Source: Leisingera sp. SS27 (lineage in GTDB: Bacteria > Pseudomonadota > Alphaproteobacteria > Rhodobacterales > Rhodobacteraceae). Taken from it: 64,000 nt of DNA. The notes under the pieces were generated by a model. It worked only from the letters and a program-made list of their open reading frames with translations. It was not told where the DNA came from and made no database searches. The first letter of the stretch is position 1, and the number at the start of each line of letters is the position of its first letter. The stretch spans positions 1 through 64,000 of the forward strand of contig NZ_JAQNCY010000015.1 in assembly GCF_028368855.1 (NCBI RefSeq), read 5' to 3'. Shown piece after piece: positions 1-8,839 of this stretch. Both the position numbers and the translations under genes were made by a program.

Positions 1-242
1 GCCACATGCTGAACACCGATGCCGGCAAGCTGGCTGAACTGGTGGCGCATTTCCGGGTCTCCGGCGGCACCCTGTCCGCCCGCCCGGCCCCGGCAGCGGC
101 CCCCGCCGCCGCCCCGGCCGCCAAGCCCGCGCCGTCGGCGCATGGCGAGGACAACTGGGAGATCGAGGCCAGCCCGGCACCGGCACCGGCAGCTGCCGCC
201 AGCAGCGGCAATGCCGCCCGCGATCTCTGGCAGGATTTCTAA
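1..242 (+). CDS. Methyl-accepting chemotaxis protein, C-terminal tail (partial)
   Basis: The window opens inside this gene; the frame starts at base 3 and ends with TAA at 240-242. About 80 residues are visible: a short helical stretch (KLAELVAHFRV) of the kind found at the end of the receptor signalling region, a long flexible Ala/Pro-rich linker, and a terminal DLWQDF. The last residues fit the xWxxF tether by which receptors recruit CheR and CheB (NWETF-type). With cheB and cheD directly downstream, this is best read as a chemoreceptor tail. The ligand-binding part lies outside the window. Confidence 0.7.
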   Translation, partial: HMLNTDAGKLAELVAHFRVSGGTLSARPAPAAAPAAAPAAKPAPSAHGEDNWEIEASPAPAPAAAASSGNAARDLWQDF

Positions 243-251
243 AAAACAACA

Positions 252-282
252 GAAGGCGCCGCAAAAAAAACGCGGCGCCTTC
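252..282 (+). terminator. Hairpin between the receptor gene and cheB
   Basis: A perfect 11-bp stem (GAAGGCGCCGC at 252-262, its complement at 272-282) encloses a nine-base A-rich loop. No T tract follows, so it may act as a partial terminator or mRNA-stabilising hairpin that sets receptor and cheB/cheD levels apart. Confidence 0.55.
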
Positions 283-342
283 AGATTATGGCAACCTGTG
301 CCTGCAAATCTGAGGGCACTGCAACTTGACGGGGGGACTCCA

Positions 343-1353
343 TTGCCTTCGCGTAACTTATTGATAATTACCACGGACCGGAACTTTGCCCGCACGCTGC
401 AAGGTTACATGGAGTCCGCCTACCCCGGCATGAAAGTGCTTTTGGCCAATAACCTGATGATGGCCTATAATCAGGCGGAAGCCGCACAGCCGGTTTTTGC
501 CTTTGTCGAGGACGGGTTCACCAAACTGCCCGAATTTGAAATGATGATGGCGCTGTTCTCTGCCATGGATACCCGCTGGGTTTCCGTGATGGAAACCCAA
601 GGTGCCACACCGGCCCGCAAATCCTCACCGCTTCTGGATGTCGGTGCGGGTATTTTCGAACTGACCAAATCAGACCACCCGAGCCAGTTCGCCCAGTATT
701 TGGACATGATGCTGAATGCGCCGCGCCGCAGTGCCCGCGCTGCCGCAAGCACATCTGCAGCAAGCCCTTCCACAACGGCTGCCAGCGTCAAGAAGCTGAT
801 TCTGATCGGGTCTTCGACAGGCGGCGTGGAAGCGCTGCGCAATGTTCTGGTCGGCTTTCCGTTCGATTGTCCGCCGACCCTGATCGTGCAGCATACCGGC
901 AAGAACTTCGGTTCCGGGCTGGTTTCGCTGCTGGACCGTATCTGCCCAGCCCGCGTGCGTGCGGCCGAAGACGGAATCACGCTGGAACCGGGTCACGTCT
1001 ATATTGCCGCCGGCCAGCGCAGGCACATGGGGCTGACCAGCCGCAAGCCGCTGCGCCTGCGGATGAAGGAAGGCCCGGATATTTCCGGCCACACCCCCTC
1101 TGTTGACGCTCTGTTCACCTCTGCCGTGCCATATGGGAAGGACGTCGTTGCCACCATTCTGACCGGCATGGGCCAGGACGGTGCCAGGGGACTGCTGGAA
1201 CTGCGAAAGGCCGGCGCCAAGACCTTTGCGCAGGATGAAAAATCCTCAGTGGTCTACGGCATGCCCCGGGTGGCCTGGGAAATGGGGGCCGCCCAGCAGC
1301 AGGTGCCTCTGGCCCGGATGGCCAATACACTACTACAGGCCAGCAAGGTCTGA
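343..1353 (+). CDS. cheB: Chemotaxis protein-glutamate methylesterase CheB with degenerate N-terminal receiver
   Basis: CheB removes methyl groups from (or deamidates) chemoreceptor glutamates during adaptation. The catalytic domain fills about residues 150-336. It has the triad Ser157/158 in GSSTGG, His184 in IVQHTG and Asp279 in GMGQDG. The first ~120 residues have the size of a receiver domain but lack a clear acidic pair plus phospho-Asp and Lys pattern (only Asp12 and Glu56/Asp57 are candidates), so control by phosphorylation is doubtful. A Ser/Ala/Thr-rich linker (about 128-148) joins the halves. The start is taken as TTG 343, five bases after a GGGGGGAC ribosome site; an upstream open frame is non-coding in character. 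cheD follows after 24 bases. Confidence 0.85.
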   Translation: MPSRNLLIITTDRNFARTLQGYMESAYPGMKVLLANNLMMAYNQAEAAQPVFAFVEDGFTKLPEFEMMMALFSAMDTRWVSVMETQGATPARKSSPLLDVGAGIFELTKSDHPSQFAQYLDMMLNAPRRSARAAASTSAASPSTTAASVKKLILIGSSTGGVEALRNVLVGFPFDCPPTLIVQHTGKNFGSGLVSLLDRICPARVRAAEDGITLEPGHVYIAAGQRRHMGLTSRKPLRLRMKEGPDISGHTPSVDALFTSAVPYGKDVVATILTGMGQDGARGLLELRKAGAKTFAQDEKSSVVYGMPRVAWEMGAAQQQVPLARMANTLLQASKV

Positions 1354-1377
1354 TCGAACCGCAGGAAGGACCTGACT

Positions 1378-1947
1378 TTGACTACTGTTTTCGCCAATTC
1401 GAAATCCGTTACGGTTCTGCAAGGGGAATACCGGGTGAGCACGGATCCGAAGATCATGTTCTCCACGGTCCTTGGTTCGTGCATTGCTGCGTGCATTTAT
1501 GATCCGGAAAATGGTGTAGGCGGGATGAATCATTTCCTGTTGGCCAACGCCCGCCAGGGCGGAGCGGCCAATGCCCGTTACGGCGTCCACGCAATGGAAC
1601 TTCTGATCAACGGAATTCTCAAAAAAGGCGCCATCCGCTCCAACCTGAAAGCCAAGGTGTTCGGGGGGGCCAAAATGTCCGCAAATCTTTCGGACATCGG
1701 TGCGGCCAACACCGAGTTTGTCCAGCAGTTCCTGCGCGACGAAGGCATTCCCTGCGTCTCGTCCAGTGTTGGCGGCACCTCTGCCCGCAGGGTGCGGTTT
1801 CACGCCTGTTCCGGTGCGGCCCAGCAAACCCATGTGAAGGATGACCGCAAACTTGGCGAACTGGAGCAGCGCGCGGCGGCACGCCCGGCGCCAGCACCCG
1901 TTCCGGCGGCCGGCGCCGCACCTGCCGGGGTCGTCGATCTGTTCTGA
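1378..1947 (+). CDS. cheD: Chemoreceptor glutamine deamidase CheD
   Basis: CheD deamidates specific glutamines of chemoreceptors and in some bacteria interacts with CheC. The 189-residue protein has the family core STVLGSC (catalytic Cys35) and GGMNHFLL (His52). A Pro/Ala-rich C-terminal tail ending VVDLF is longer than usual. TTG is the start, placed by an AGGAAGG ribosome site at about 1362-1369. It is the last visible gene of the chemotaxis operon. Confidence 0.9.
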   Translation: MTTVFANSKSVTVLQGEYRVSTDPKIMFSTVLGSCIAACIYDPENGVGGMNHFLLANARQGGAANARYGVHAMELLINGILKKGAIRSNLKAKVFGGAKMSANLSDIGAANTEFVQQFLRDEGIPCVSSSVGGTSARRVRFHACSGAAQQTHVKDDRKLGELEQRAAARPAPAPVPAAGAAPAGVVDLF

Positions 1948-2036
1948 CCTTCCAGCAGCTCCGCCGGCCAGATGGTGGAGCTGCATGGAAATACCGTTTG
2001 CCCGCGCACGGCGTCAGCGGTAGTTCCTTAGGGGAT

Positions 2037-2840
2037 ATGAGCGCAAACCTGGCCTCCATTCTGAACGCATTGGCCTCGCCGGTTTTCCGGCGGAGCCTTG
2101 CTGCTGCCGGGGTATTGCTCCTCGGCGCGGCCGATCCGCTGCAGGCCGGGATTACCGTTTTTGCCGCCGCCAGCACCAAAACCGCATTGGATGAAGCCGC
2201 GGCATCTTATCAAGCGGGCACCGGCCGGGATGTCACGCTCTCCTATGCTGGTTCGCCCGCCCTGGCCCGGCAGATCCAGCTGGGCGCGCCGGCGGATGTG
2301 TTCATTTCGGCCAACCCTGGCTGGATGGATGTCCTGCAGCAAGAAGGTCTTATCGATGACACCTCGCGCCTGGATTTGCTGGCGAACCGGCTGGTTCTGA
2401 TCGCGCATGGCCGCAAGATGCCTGCGCTGGACCTGGAAACCGCCGATCTGGCCGGGCTGCTGGGCGAGGGCCGCCTTGCCATGGCTCTGGTCGACGCGGT
2501 GCCTGCAGGCATCTATGGCAAGGCTGCGCTGACCGCTCTGGGGCAATGGCCCGCGGTCGCACCGAGAGTAGCGCAAACCGCCAACGTGCGCGCGGCGCTG
2601 GCACTGGTTGCCTCCGGTGAGGCGCAGATGGGGGTGGTTTATGCCACCGATGCCCGTGCAGAACCCGGCGTCTCAGTCCTTGCCGCCTTTCCGGACGACA
2701 GCCACCCGCCAATCCTTTACCCAGCTGCAACGGTCGCGGATGGCAACATGGCTGAGGCCGGGGCATTTCTGGACTACTTGCAAAGCCGCGCAGCCAGAGA
2801 GATTTTTGTTCAGCACGGGTTCGGAGTGCCGGAGCGGTGA
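2037..2840 (+). CDS. modA: Molybdate ABC transporter, periplasmic binding protein
   Basis: ModA captures molybdate or tungstate in the periplasm for ModBC. After a signal peptide (hydrophobic core around LAAAGVLLLGAADP, cleavage near LQAG) come the ModA hallmarks ITVFAAASTKTALDE, the SYAGSPALARQI segment and APADVFISANP. About 267 residues, normal for the family. ATG 2037 is preferred because it gives a clean signal peptide; an in-frame TTG lies at 1998. It overlaps modB by four bases, so modABC form one operon. Molybdenum is the cofactor metal of the xanthine dehydrogenase encoded further on. Confidence 0.9.
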   Translation: MSANLASILNALASPVFRRSLAAAGVLLLGAADPLQAGITVFAAASTKTALDEAAASYQAGTGRDVTLSYAGSPALARQIQLGAPADVFISANPGWMDVLQQEGLIDDTSRLDLLANRLVLIAHGRKMPALDLETADLAGLLGEGRLAMALVDAVPAGIYGKAALTALGQWPAVAPRVAQTANVRAALALVASGEAQMGVVYATDARAEPGVSVLAAFPDDSHPPILYPAATVADGNMAEAGAFLDYLQSRAAREIFVQHGFGVPER

Positions 2841-3541
2841 GCGCTGAGACCGCATGGCTGGGACCCGAAGAGTGGCAGGCGGTTATGCTGTCGCTGCGGG
2901 TTTCGATCTGGGCAACTCTGGCGGCACTGCCGCTTGCGGTGTTTGTCGCCTATGCGCTGGCGCGCTGGCAGTTTCCCGGCAAGCAGATCATCAACAGTCT
3001 GGTGCACCTGCCGCTGATCCTGCCGCCAGTGGTGACTGGTTATCTGCTCCTGATGGTCTTTGGCACCAAGGGGCCGATTGGAGGAGCGCTGCAACAGATC
3101 GGCATCGTCTTCGCCTTCCGTTGGACCGGAGCAGCGCTGGCGGCGGCCATCATGGCTTTTCCTCTGATGGTGCGGGCGATCCGCCTGTCGGTGGAGGCCG
3201 TGGACCCCAAACTGGAGCAGGCCGCCGCAACATTGGGCGCATCCCGCCTGATGTGCTTTGCCACCATCACCCTGCCGATGATCCTGCCCGGGCTGATTGC
3301 TGGTGCGGTGCTGGGCTTTGCCAAGGCGATGGGTGAATTTGGCGCCACCATCACTTTTGTCTCCAGCATTCCCGGGCAAACCCAGACACTGCCCTCAGCG
3401 ATTTACACGTTTTTGCAGGTGCCTGGCGGCGAAACTGCCGCGCTGCGGTTGACCTTGGTCTCGATTGCGATTGCCCTGACCGCTCTGCTGCTGTCGGAAC
3501 TGCTGGCGCGGCGGGCCGCTGACCGGGCGGGGGGACACTGA
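2837..3541 (+). CDS. modB: Molybdate ABC transporter permease
   Basis: Inner-membrane permease of the molybdate importer, 234 residues with about five hydrophobic spans. The EAA-type loop that docks the ATPase is visible at EQAAATLGASRLMCFATITLPMI, followed by the FAKAMGEFGATITFV stretch typical of ModB. The GTG start overlaps the modA stop, and its own stop overlaps the modC start, indicating tight translational coupling. Confidence 0.92.
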   Translation: MSAETAWLGPEEWQAVMLSLRVSIWATLAALPLAVFVAYALARWQFPGKQIINSLVHLPLILPPVVTGYLLLMVFGTKGPIGGALQQIGIVFAFRWTGAALAAAIMAFPLMVRAIRLSVEAVDPKLEQAAATLGASRLMCFATITLPMILPGLIAGAVLGFAKAMGEFGATITFVSSIPGQTQTLPSAIYTFLQVPGGETAALRLTLVSIAIALTALLLSELLARRAADRAGGH

Positions 3542-4626
3542 TGCTGACCGTATCGCTGCAACATGCACTCCCGGGATTTGGCCTGAATGTGCAATTTGAG
3601 GCACCGCCAGGCGTCACTGTGCTGTTCGGCCGCTCCGGCACCGGCAAGACAACAGTCATACAGACGGTGGCGGGGCTGCTCCGGCCGGACCAGGGCAGCG
3701 TGGCACTGGAGGGTGAAGTGCTTTGCGACACCAGCCAGGGGAAATGGCTGCCGCCGCACAAGCGCCGCATGGGCTATGTGTTTCAGGAAGGGCGGCTGTT
3801 CCCGCATCTGACGGTGCGGCAAAATCTGCTGTTCGGGCAATGGTTTGCGCCGCGGGATGCCAAGCGTGAAAGCCTGGACAAAGTGGTGGACCTTCTGGGC
3901 ATCGGCCCGCTGCTGCAGCGCCGTCCCGGCCGGTTGTCCGGCGGCGAGAAGCAGCGGGTCGCCATCGGCCGGGCGCTGCTGGCCGCACCGCGGATGATCC
4001 TGGCGGATGAACCGCTGTCGGCTCTGGATGAGGCCCGCAAAGCGGAAATCCTGCCCTATTTCGAGCGCCTGAGGGATGAGATCGGCATTCCGATGCTCTA
4101 TGTCAGCCATTCCGCCGCCGAGGTTGCCCGGCTGGCAACCACCGTTGTTGTGCTTCAGGACGGCAAGGTGCAGCGGCAAGGCACCGCGGCGGAGGTTCTG
4201 GGCGACTCCGCAGTCATGCCCGCTGGCGTCCGTGCCGCAGGCGCCTTGCTGCAGGCACGGGTTGCCCGGCACCACAGCGACGGGCTGACGGAACTGGATG
4301 CAGGCGGCGTGCCGCTGTTCCTGCCGCAAGTTGCTAAGGCACCCGGCAGCGTTGTCCGGATCAGGATCTCGGCCCATGAGGTGATCCTGTCGCGTCAGCG
4401 CCCCGAAGGGCTGTCAGCGCTCAATATCCTGCCAGGCACGGTCGAACATATCCGATCCGGCGCTGGCCCGGGCGCCATGGTCTCGCTGACGACGCCGGCG
4501 GGGCGGGTGCTGGCGCGCATCACCCGCCGCTCAGCCCGGGCGCTGGGGCTGGAACCAGGTGCAGAATGCCATGCAGTGGTCAAAACCGTATCCATCGCGC
4601 CAGAGGATGTTGGCAGCGGCGGCTAG
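3541..4626 (+). CDS. modC: Molybdate ABC transporter ATP-binding protein
   Basis: ATPase that powers molybdate uptake. Walker A is GRSGTGKTT (30-38), the ABC signature LSGGEKQ begins at 132 and Walker B with the catalytic Glu is ILADEPLSALDE (about 153-164). A C-terminal TOBE/mop-like oxyanion-binding region occupies about residues 285-355, which separates ModC from other importer ATPases. 361 residues, full length. No modE regulator is seen beside the operon. Confidence 0.92.
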   Translation: MLTVSLQHALPGFGLNVQFEAPPGVTVLFGRSGTGKTTVIQTVAGLLRPDQGSVALEGEVLCDTSQGKWLPPHKRRMGYVFQEGRLFPHLTVRQNLLFGQWFAPRDAKRESLDKVVDLLGIGPLLQRRPGRLSGGEKQRVAIGRALLAAPRMILADEPLSALDEARKAEILPYFERLRDEIGIPMLYVSHSAAEVARLATTVVVLQDGKVQRQGTAAEVLGDSAVMPAGVRAAGALLQARVARHHSDGLTELDAGGVPLFLPQVAKAPGSVVRIRISAHEVILSRQRPEGLSALNILPGTVEHIRSGAGPGAMVSLTTPAGRVLARITRRSARALGLEPGAECHAVVKTVSIAPEDVGSGG

Positions 4627-4751
4627 CACCGGTCAGCGTGCCTTCAAAATTACCAAGATAATCCTTCAGGTATTCTTGATACGGAAATAAGTTCGGTTGC
4701 GCCGGGCGGGCGGGTATCAATGGTCCAGCACTTCAGCAGGAAAGGCAGCCC

Positions 4752-5582
4752 ATGACCCAACAAACGTACTATGCGCCCGAAGGCGGGCTGCCGCCGCAGA
4801 CCCAGCTGCTGACCGACCGCGCCATGTTCACCGAAGCTTATGCGGTGATCCCCAAGGGCACGATGAGCGATATCGTGACGAGCCTTTTGCCGTTCTGGGA
4901 CAAGGCGCGTTTCTGGGTGCTGTCGCGGCCCCTGTCCGGTTTTGCCGAAACCTTCTCGCAGTACATCGCAGAAGTGCAGCCCGGCGGCGGCAGCGACCAT
5001 CCGGAAACGGAAGCAGGCACCGAGGCTGTGCTGTTCGTAGTGCAGGGCGCCATGACGCTGACCATCGACGGAACCGCGCATGAAATGGAGGAGGGCGGCT
5101 ATGCCTTCCTGCCGCCGCAGGCCGACTGGAGCCTGCGCAACAACAGCGGCGCACCGGTCCGTTTCCACTGGATCCGCAAGGCCTATCAGCCGGTTGCAGG
5201 GCTGGACGCGCCTGAGGCCTTTGTTACCAGCGACAAACACGTCGACCCAACGCCGATGCCGGAAACCGACGACAAATGGGCAACCACACGGTTCGTCGAC
5301 CCCAATGACCTGCGCCACGACATGCATGTGACCATCGTCACCTTTGAACCCGGCGCGGTGATCCCCTTTGCCGAGACCCATGTGATGGAACATGGCCTCT
5401 ATGTGCTGGAGGGCAAGGCAGTCTACCGGCTGAACCAGGATTGGGTTGAGGTCGAGGCCGGCGATTACATGTGGCTGCGCGCCTTCTGCCCGCAGGCCTG
5501 TTACGCAGGCGGGCCCGGCAAATTCCGTTATCTGCTGTACAAAGACGTGAACCGCCACATGCCGCTGGCACCGCTGCGCTGA
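4752..5582 (+). CDS. allE: (S)-ureidoglycine aminohydrolase, bicupin
   Basis: Converts (S)-ureidoglycine to (S)-ureidoglycolate and ammonia in allantoate breakdown. The 276-residue protein has two cupin barrels (about 60-135 and 185-260). Metal-ligand-type residues lie in the second, around EPGAVIPFAETHVMEHG. Residues such as FSQYIAEVQPGGGSD and the length fit the AllE/YlbA family. It sits between modABC and the bhc genes and ends at a terminator shared with bhcR. Some pipelines credit this family with allantoicase activity too; if true here, that would close the one gap in the local pathway. Confidence 0.85.
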   Translation: MTQQTYYAPEGGLPPQTQLLTDRAMFTEAYAVIPKGTMSDIVTSLLPFWDKARFWVLSRPLSGFAETFSQYIAEVQPGGGSDHPETEAGTEAVLFVVQGAMTLTIDGTAHEMEEGGYAFLPPQADWSLRNNSGAPVRFHWIRKAYQPVAGLDAPEAFVTSDKHVDPTPMPETDDKWATTRFVDPNDLRHDMHVTIVTFEPGAVIPFAETHVMEHGLYVLEGKAVYRLNQDWVEVEAGDYMWLRAFCPQACYAGGPGKFRYLLYKDVNRHMPLAPLR

Positions 5583-5592
5583 GAGGCAAAGA

Positions 5593-5623
5593 AGCGCCCG
5601 GCCCTGATCTGTGCCCGGGCGCT
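5593..5623. terminator. Hairpin between convergent allE and bhcR
   Basis: Arms AGCGCCCGG and CCGGGCGCT pair perfectly (nine bp) across a 13-base loop. A second short stem (CCCGGCT/AGCCGGG) follows at about 5625-5641. Position between convergent genes suggests a two-way terminator, though T tracts are weak. Confidence 0.5.
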
Positions 5624-5632
5624 GCCCGGCTG

Positions 5633-6472
5633 TCAGCCGGGTGGTGTTTCACCTGAGGCGGGTGCCCCTAGCCCATAGGACAGTTTCTGGGCGGCGTCCT
5701 TGACCAGGGCGCCGATGCCATTGATGCCGCCATCCGGCATCCGCGCGGTGGGGCCGGAGATCGAGATCCCCGCCAGCACCTCTCCCTGCATGCCAAAAAC
5801 CGGCGCCGCAACACAGCGCATGCCGGGCGCCTTTTCCTCATCATCAAACGACCAGCCCCGGCTGCGGATCTGCGCCAGATCTTCGTGCAAGGCGTCCGCG
5901 GTAGTCAGGGTTTTTTCCGTGAACCGCTCCAGTGTCCGCCCGCGCAGGAAACGGCCCAGCTGATCCTCCCCGAAACAGCTGAGCAGCGCCTTTCCGATGC
6001 CGGAGGCATGCATCGGAGAGGTGGTGCCGGGCGGAAAGAAGGCGCGGATCGATTCATGGGTCTCCACCTGGCTTACGAACATCACGTCGCCGCCGCGTTC
6101 AATCCCGAGGTTCGATGTCTCACCGGTTGCCTCCATCAGTTCCCGCATTACCGGCCGGGCGCGTTCAATCACGCTGGAACGGCGCAGGAAGGCGGAGCCG
6201 AGGCGGAAGGCCATCGCGCCAATATGCCAGGTCTGGCTTTGCGGCTCCATTTCGACGATCTGGCGCGCCTCCAGAGTGGACAATACCCGGTACATGGTGG
6301 CTGCCGACTGATCGAGCGCGGAAGAAAGCTCTGTCAGCGTCATGCCGCTGGCCCCGGCCAGCGCGTCCAGCACGTCCAGCGCCCGGTCCAGCGACTGGAT
6401 GGTGGCCGGCTGGCTGGCAGAATCAAAGCTCTTGGGGCGGCCCTTACGGCGCGGCGGCTGGGGCATTTTCAA
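5633..6472 (-). CDS. bhcR: IclR-family regulator of the beta-hydroxyaspartate cycle
   Basis: Winged-helix regulator with an N-terminal HTH (about residues 25-85, including LTELSSALDQSAATMYRVLSTL) and a C-terminal IclR effector domain (about 100-270, with GIGKALLS and PVFG...EVLAGISISGP). It is divergent from bhcABCD, the arrangement described in Paracoccus, where BhcR controls the cycle and responds to glyoxylate. The same effector would make sense here because purine catabolism also yields glyoxylate. The basic N-terminus (RRKGRPKS) may add DNA contacts. An AllR-like role in ureide control is the alternative. Confidence 0.82.
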   Translation of the reverse strand: MKMPQPPRRKGRPKSFDSASQPATIQSLDRALDVLDALAGASGMTLTELSSALDQSAATMYRVLSTLEARQIVEMEPQSQTWHIGAMAFRLGSAFLRRSSVIERARPVMRELMEATGETSNLGIERGGDVMFVSQVETHESIRAFFPPGTTSPMHASGIGKALLSCFGEDQLGRFLRGRTLERFTEKTLTTADALHEDLAQIRSRGWSFDDEEKAPGMRCVAAPVFGMQGEVLAGISISGPTARMPDGGINGIGALVKDAAQKLSYGLGAPASGETPPG

Positions 6473-6582
6473 GCCTTTCTTGGCGATTCAAGCAGCAGCT
6501 TATGGATAATTATGAAAATCACTTCTGTACAGTGAAAAAACTGAACATGCTGTATTTGTTGTGATTTTCCTTGTTTTTCCAC

Positions 6583-6605
6583 TTTTTGAAAGCTTTTTTC
6601 AAAAA
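6583..6605. promoter_or_regulatory. Candidate BhcR operator, inverted repeat
   Basis: Nine-base arms TTTTTGAAA and TTTCAAAAA flank a five-base spacer in the AT-rich bhcR-bhcA intergenic region. Its symmetry and position suit an IclR-family dimer. A weaker CAGT/ACTG inverted repeat lies at 6530-6543. Confidence 0.45.
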
Positions 6606-6664
6606 AATTTCCCTGAGGACGGCTTCCCCTTACAGTGAAGGAAATCGCCACAGGAGGGCACGAC

Positions 6665-7855
6665 ATGAGCTTTCAAAATCCGGTTTTCATCCCCGGTCCG
6701 ACCAATATGCCCGAAGAGCTGCGCAAGGCCGTGGACATGCCGACGCTCGACCACCGCTCGCCGCTGTTCGGCCAGATCCTGCATCCGGCTCTGGCCGGGG
6801 TGAAGAAGGTTCTGAAAAGCGAAAGCGCCGAGGTTTTTGTCTTCCCGTCGACCGGAACCGGCGGCTGGGAAACCGCGATCACCAACACGCTGAATGCCGG
6901 CGACAAGATCCTGGCCGCCCGCAACGGCATGTTCAGCCACCGCTGGATCGACATGTGCCAGCGCCACGGGCTCGACGTTCAGGTTGTCGAAACCCCCTGG
7001 GGCGAAGGCCTGCCGGCGGACCGTTACGAGGAAATCCTGACCGCCGACACCGCACATGAGATCAAAGCGGTTCTGGCGACCCACAACGAGACCGCAACCG
7101 GCGTGAAGTCCGACATCGCCGCGGTCCGCCGCGCGCTGGACGCCGCAGGCCACCCGGCGCTGCTGTTTGTTGACGGCGTGTCCTCGATCGCCTCGATGGA
7201 CTTCCGCATGGATGAGTGGGGCGTCGATATCGCCGTCACCGGCTCGCAAAAGGGTTTCATGCTGCCGCCGGGCCTCGCCATCGTTGGCTTCTCGCCCAAG
7301 GCGATGAAGGCAGCCGAAACCGCGACCCTGCCGCGCACCTTCTTTGATATCAAGGATATGGCCAACGGCTATGCCAACAGCGCCTATCCCTACACGCCCT
7401 CCGTCGGTTTGCTGAACGGTCTGAACATGGCCTGCGGTATGCTGCTGGACGAAGGGCTGGAGAATGTCTTTGCCCGCCACCACCGGATTGCCGAGGGCGT
7501 CCGCGCCGCGGTCCGCGCCTGGGGGCTGGAGCTGTGCGCGGTGTCGCCGGACGTCTACTCCGACAGCGTCAGCGCGATCCGCACGCCCGACGGGTTTGAC
7601 GCCAATAAATTCGTGAGCCTGGCGGCAGAGAAATACGGCGTCGCCTTCGGCACCGGCCTGGGTGAGGTCGCGGGCAAGGTGTTCCGCATCGGCCATCTGG
7701 GCAGCCTGACCGACGTGATGACGCTCTCCGGCATTGCGACCGCAGAAATGGTCATGGCCGACCTGGGCCTGAACATCCAGCTGGGCTCCGGCGTTGCTGC
7801 TGCGCAGGACTACTACCGCGGCAACACCGCCTCCAGCACCAAGGCCGCCGCCTGA
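6665..7855 (+). CDS. bhcA: L-aspartate:glyoxylate aminotransferase
   Basis: First enzyme of the beta-hydroxyaspartate cycle: moves the amino group of aspartate to glyoxylate, giving glycine and oxaloacetate. It is a class V, PLP-dependent enzyme of 396 residues. The Schiff-base lysine is Lys196 in TGSQKGFMLPPG, and FVDGVSSIASM supplies the PLP-contacting Asp. ATG 6665 is chosen for its AGGAGG site at 6652-6657; a GTG 30 bases upstream is in frame. Relatives are often labelled serine-glyoxylate or ureidoglycine-glyoxylate aminotransferase; the bhcBCD neighbours decide the call. Confidence 0.88.
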   Translation: MSFQNPVFIPGPTNMPEELRKAVDMPTLDHRSPLFGQILHPALAGVKKVLKSESAEVFVFPSTGTGGWETAITNTLNAGDKILAARNGMFSHRWIDMCQRHGLDVQVVETPWGEGLPADRYEEILTADTAHEIKAVLATHNETATGVKSDIAAVRRALDAAGHPALLFVDGVSSIASMDFRMDEWGVDIAVTGSQKGFMLPPGLAIVGFSPKAMKAAETATLPRTFFDIKDMANGYANSAYPYTPSVGLLNGLNMACGMLLDEGLENVFARHHRIAEGVRAAVRAWGLELCAVSPDVYSDSVSAIRTPDGFDANKFVSLAAEKYGVAFGTGLGEVAGKVFRIGHLGSLTDVMTLSGIATAEMVMADLGLNIQLGSGVAAAQDYYRGNTASSTKAAA

Positions 7856-7869
7856 TGAAGGATACCGCT

Positions 7870-8823
7870 ATGTATATCCCGACCTATGAGGACATGCTGG
7901 CTGCGCATGAGCGTATCCAGCCCCATATACGCCGCACGCCGGTGCGCACCTCTGCCTACCTGAACGAGCTGACCGGGGCTGAACTGTTCTTCAAATGCGA
8001 GAACTTCCAGGAGCCGGGCGCCTTTAAGGTGCGCGGCGCCAGCAACGCGGTGTTCGGGCTCGACGAGGCGCAGGCCGCCAAGGGCGTTGCCACGCATTCC
8101 TCGGGCAACCATGCCTCCTGCCTGTCCTACGCGGCGATGCTGCGCGGCATCCCCTGCAACGTGGTCATGCCGCGCACCGCGCCGCAGGCCAAAAAGGACA
8201 CCGTGCGCCGTTATGGCGGGCGGATCACCGAATGCGAGCCCTCGACCAGCTCGCGCGAGGAGAGTTTTGCCAAGGTGCAGGCTGAAACCGGCGGCGATTT
8301 CGTGCATCCCTACAATGACCACAGGGTCATCGCGGGGCAGGGCACCTGCGCCAAGGAATTCGTGGAGCAGACCGATGGCCTCGACATGGTCGTGGCCCCG
8401 ATCGGCGGCGGCGGCATGATCTCCGGCACCTGCCTGACGCTATCGACGCTGGCGCCGGAAACCCAGGTGATCGCCGCGGAACCGGAGCAGGCGGATGACG
8501 CCTACCGCAGCTTCAAGGCCGGTTACATCATCGCCGATGATGCGCCCAAGACCATCGCCGACGGGCTGCTGGTGCCGCTCAAGGAACTGACCTGGCACTT
8601 TGTCAGCAACCACGTCAGCGCGATCTACACCGCGTCTGACGCGGAGATCATCGATGCGATGAAACTGATCTGGAAGCACCTGCGCATCGTGATGGAGCCG
8701 TCCAGCGCAGTGCCGCTCGCCACCATTCTGAAAAACAAGGACGCCTTCGCGGGCAAACGCGTGGGCCTGATCGTCACCGGCGGCAATGTCGACCTCGACA
8801 AGCTGCCCTGGATGAACAGCTGA
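7870..8823 (+). CDS. bhcB: erythro-beta-hydroxyaspartate dehydratase
   Basis: Threonine-dehydratase-fold PLP enzyme that dehydrates beta-hydroxyaspartate to iminosuccinate. The PLP lysine is in EPGAFKVRGA (Lys53), the phosphate loop is IGGGGMISG, and SSGNHASCLSYAA is the substrate loop. The start is uncertain: ATG 7870 has AAGGA seven bases upstream, while ATG 7855 overlaps the bhcA stop. It could be mistaken for serine racemase or threonine dehydratase outside this operon. Confidence 0.86.
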   Translation: MYIPTYEDMLAAHERIQPHIRRTPVRTSAYLNELTGAELFFKCENFQEPGAFKVRGASNAVFGLDEAQAAKGVATHSSGNHASCLSYAAMLRGIPCNVVMPRTAPQAKKDTVRRYGGRITECEPSTSSREESFAKVQAETGGDFVHPYNDHRVIAGQGTCAKEFVEQTDGLDMVVAPIGGGGMISGTCLTLSTLAPETQVIAAEPEQADDAYRSFKAGYIIADDAPKTIADGLLVPLKELTWHFVSNHVSAIYTASDAEIIDAMKLIWKHLRIVMEPSSAVPLATILKNKDAFAGKRVGLIVTGGNVDLDKLPWMNS

Positions 8824-8839
8824 ACTGGGGAATAGAAAC

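Noticed and set aside
19-342. Upstream extension of the cheB frame
   Set aside because: It runs through the receptor tail in another frame and across the hairpin; Pro/Arg-rich composition is typical of shadow frames.
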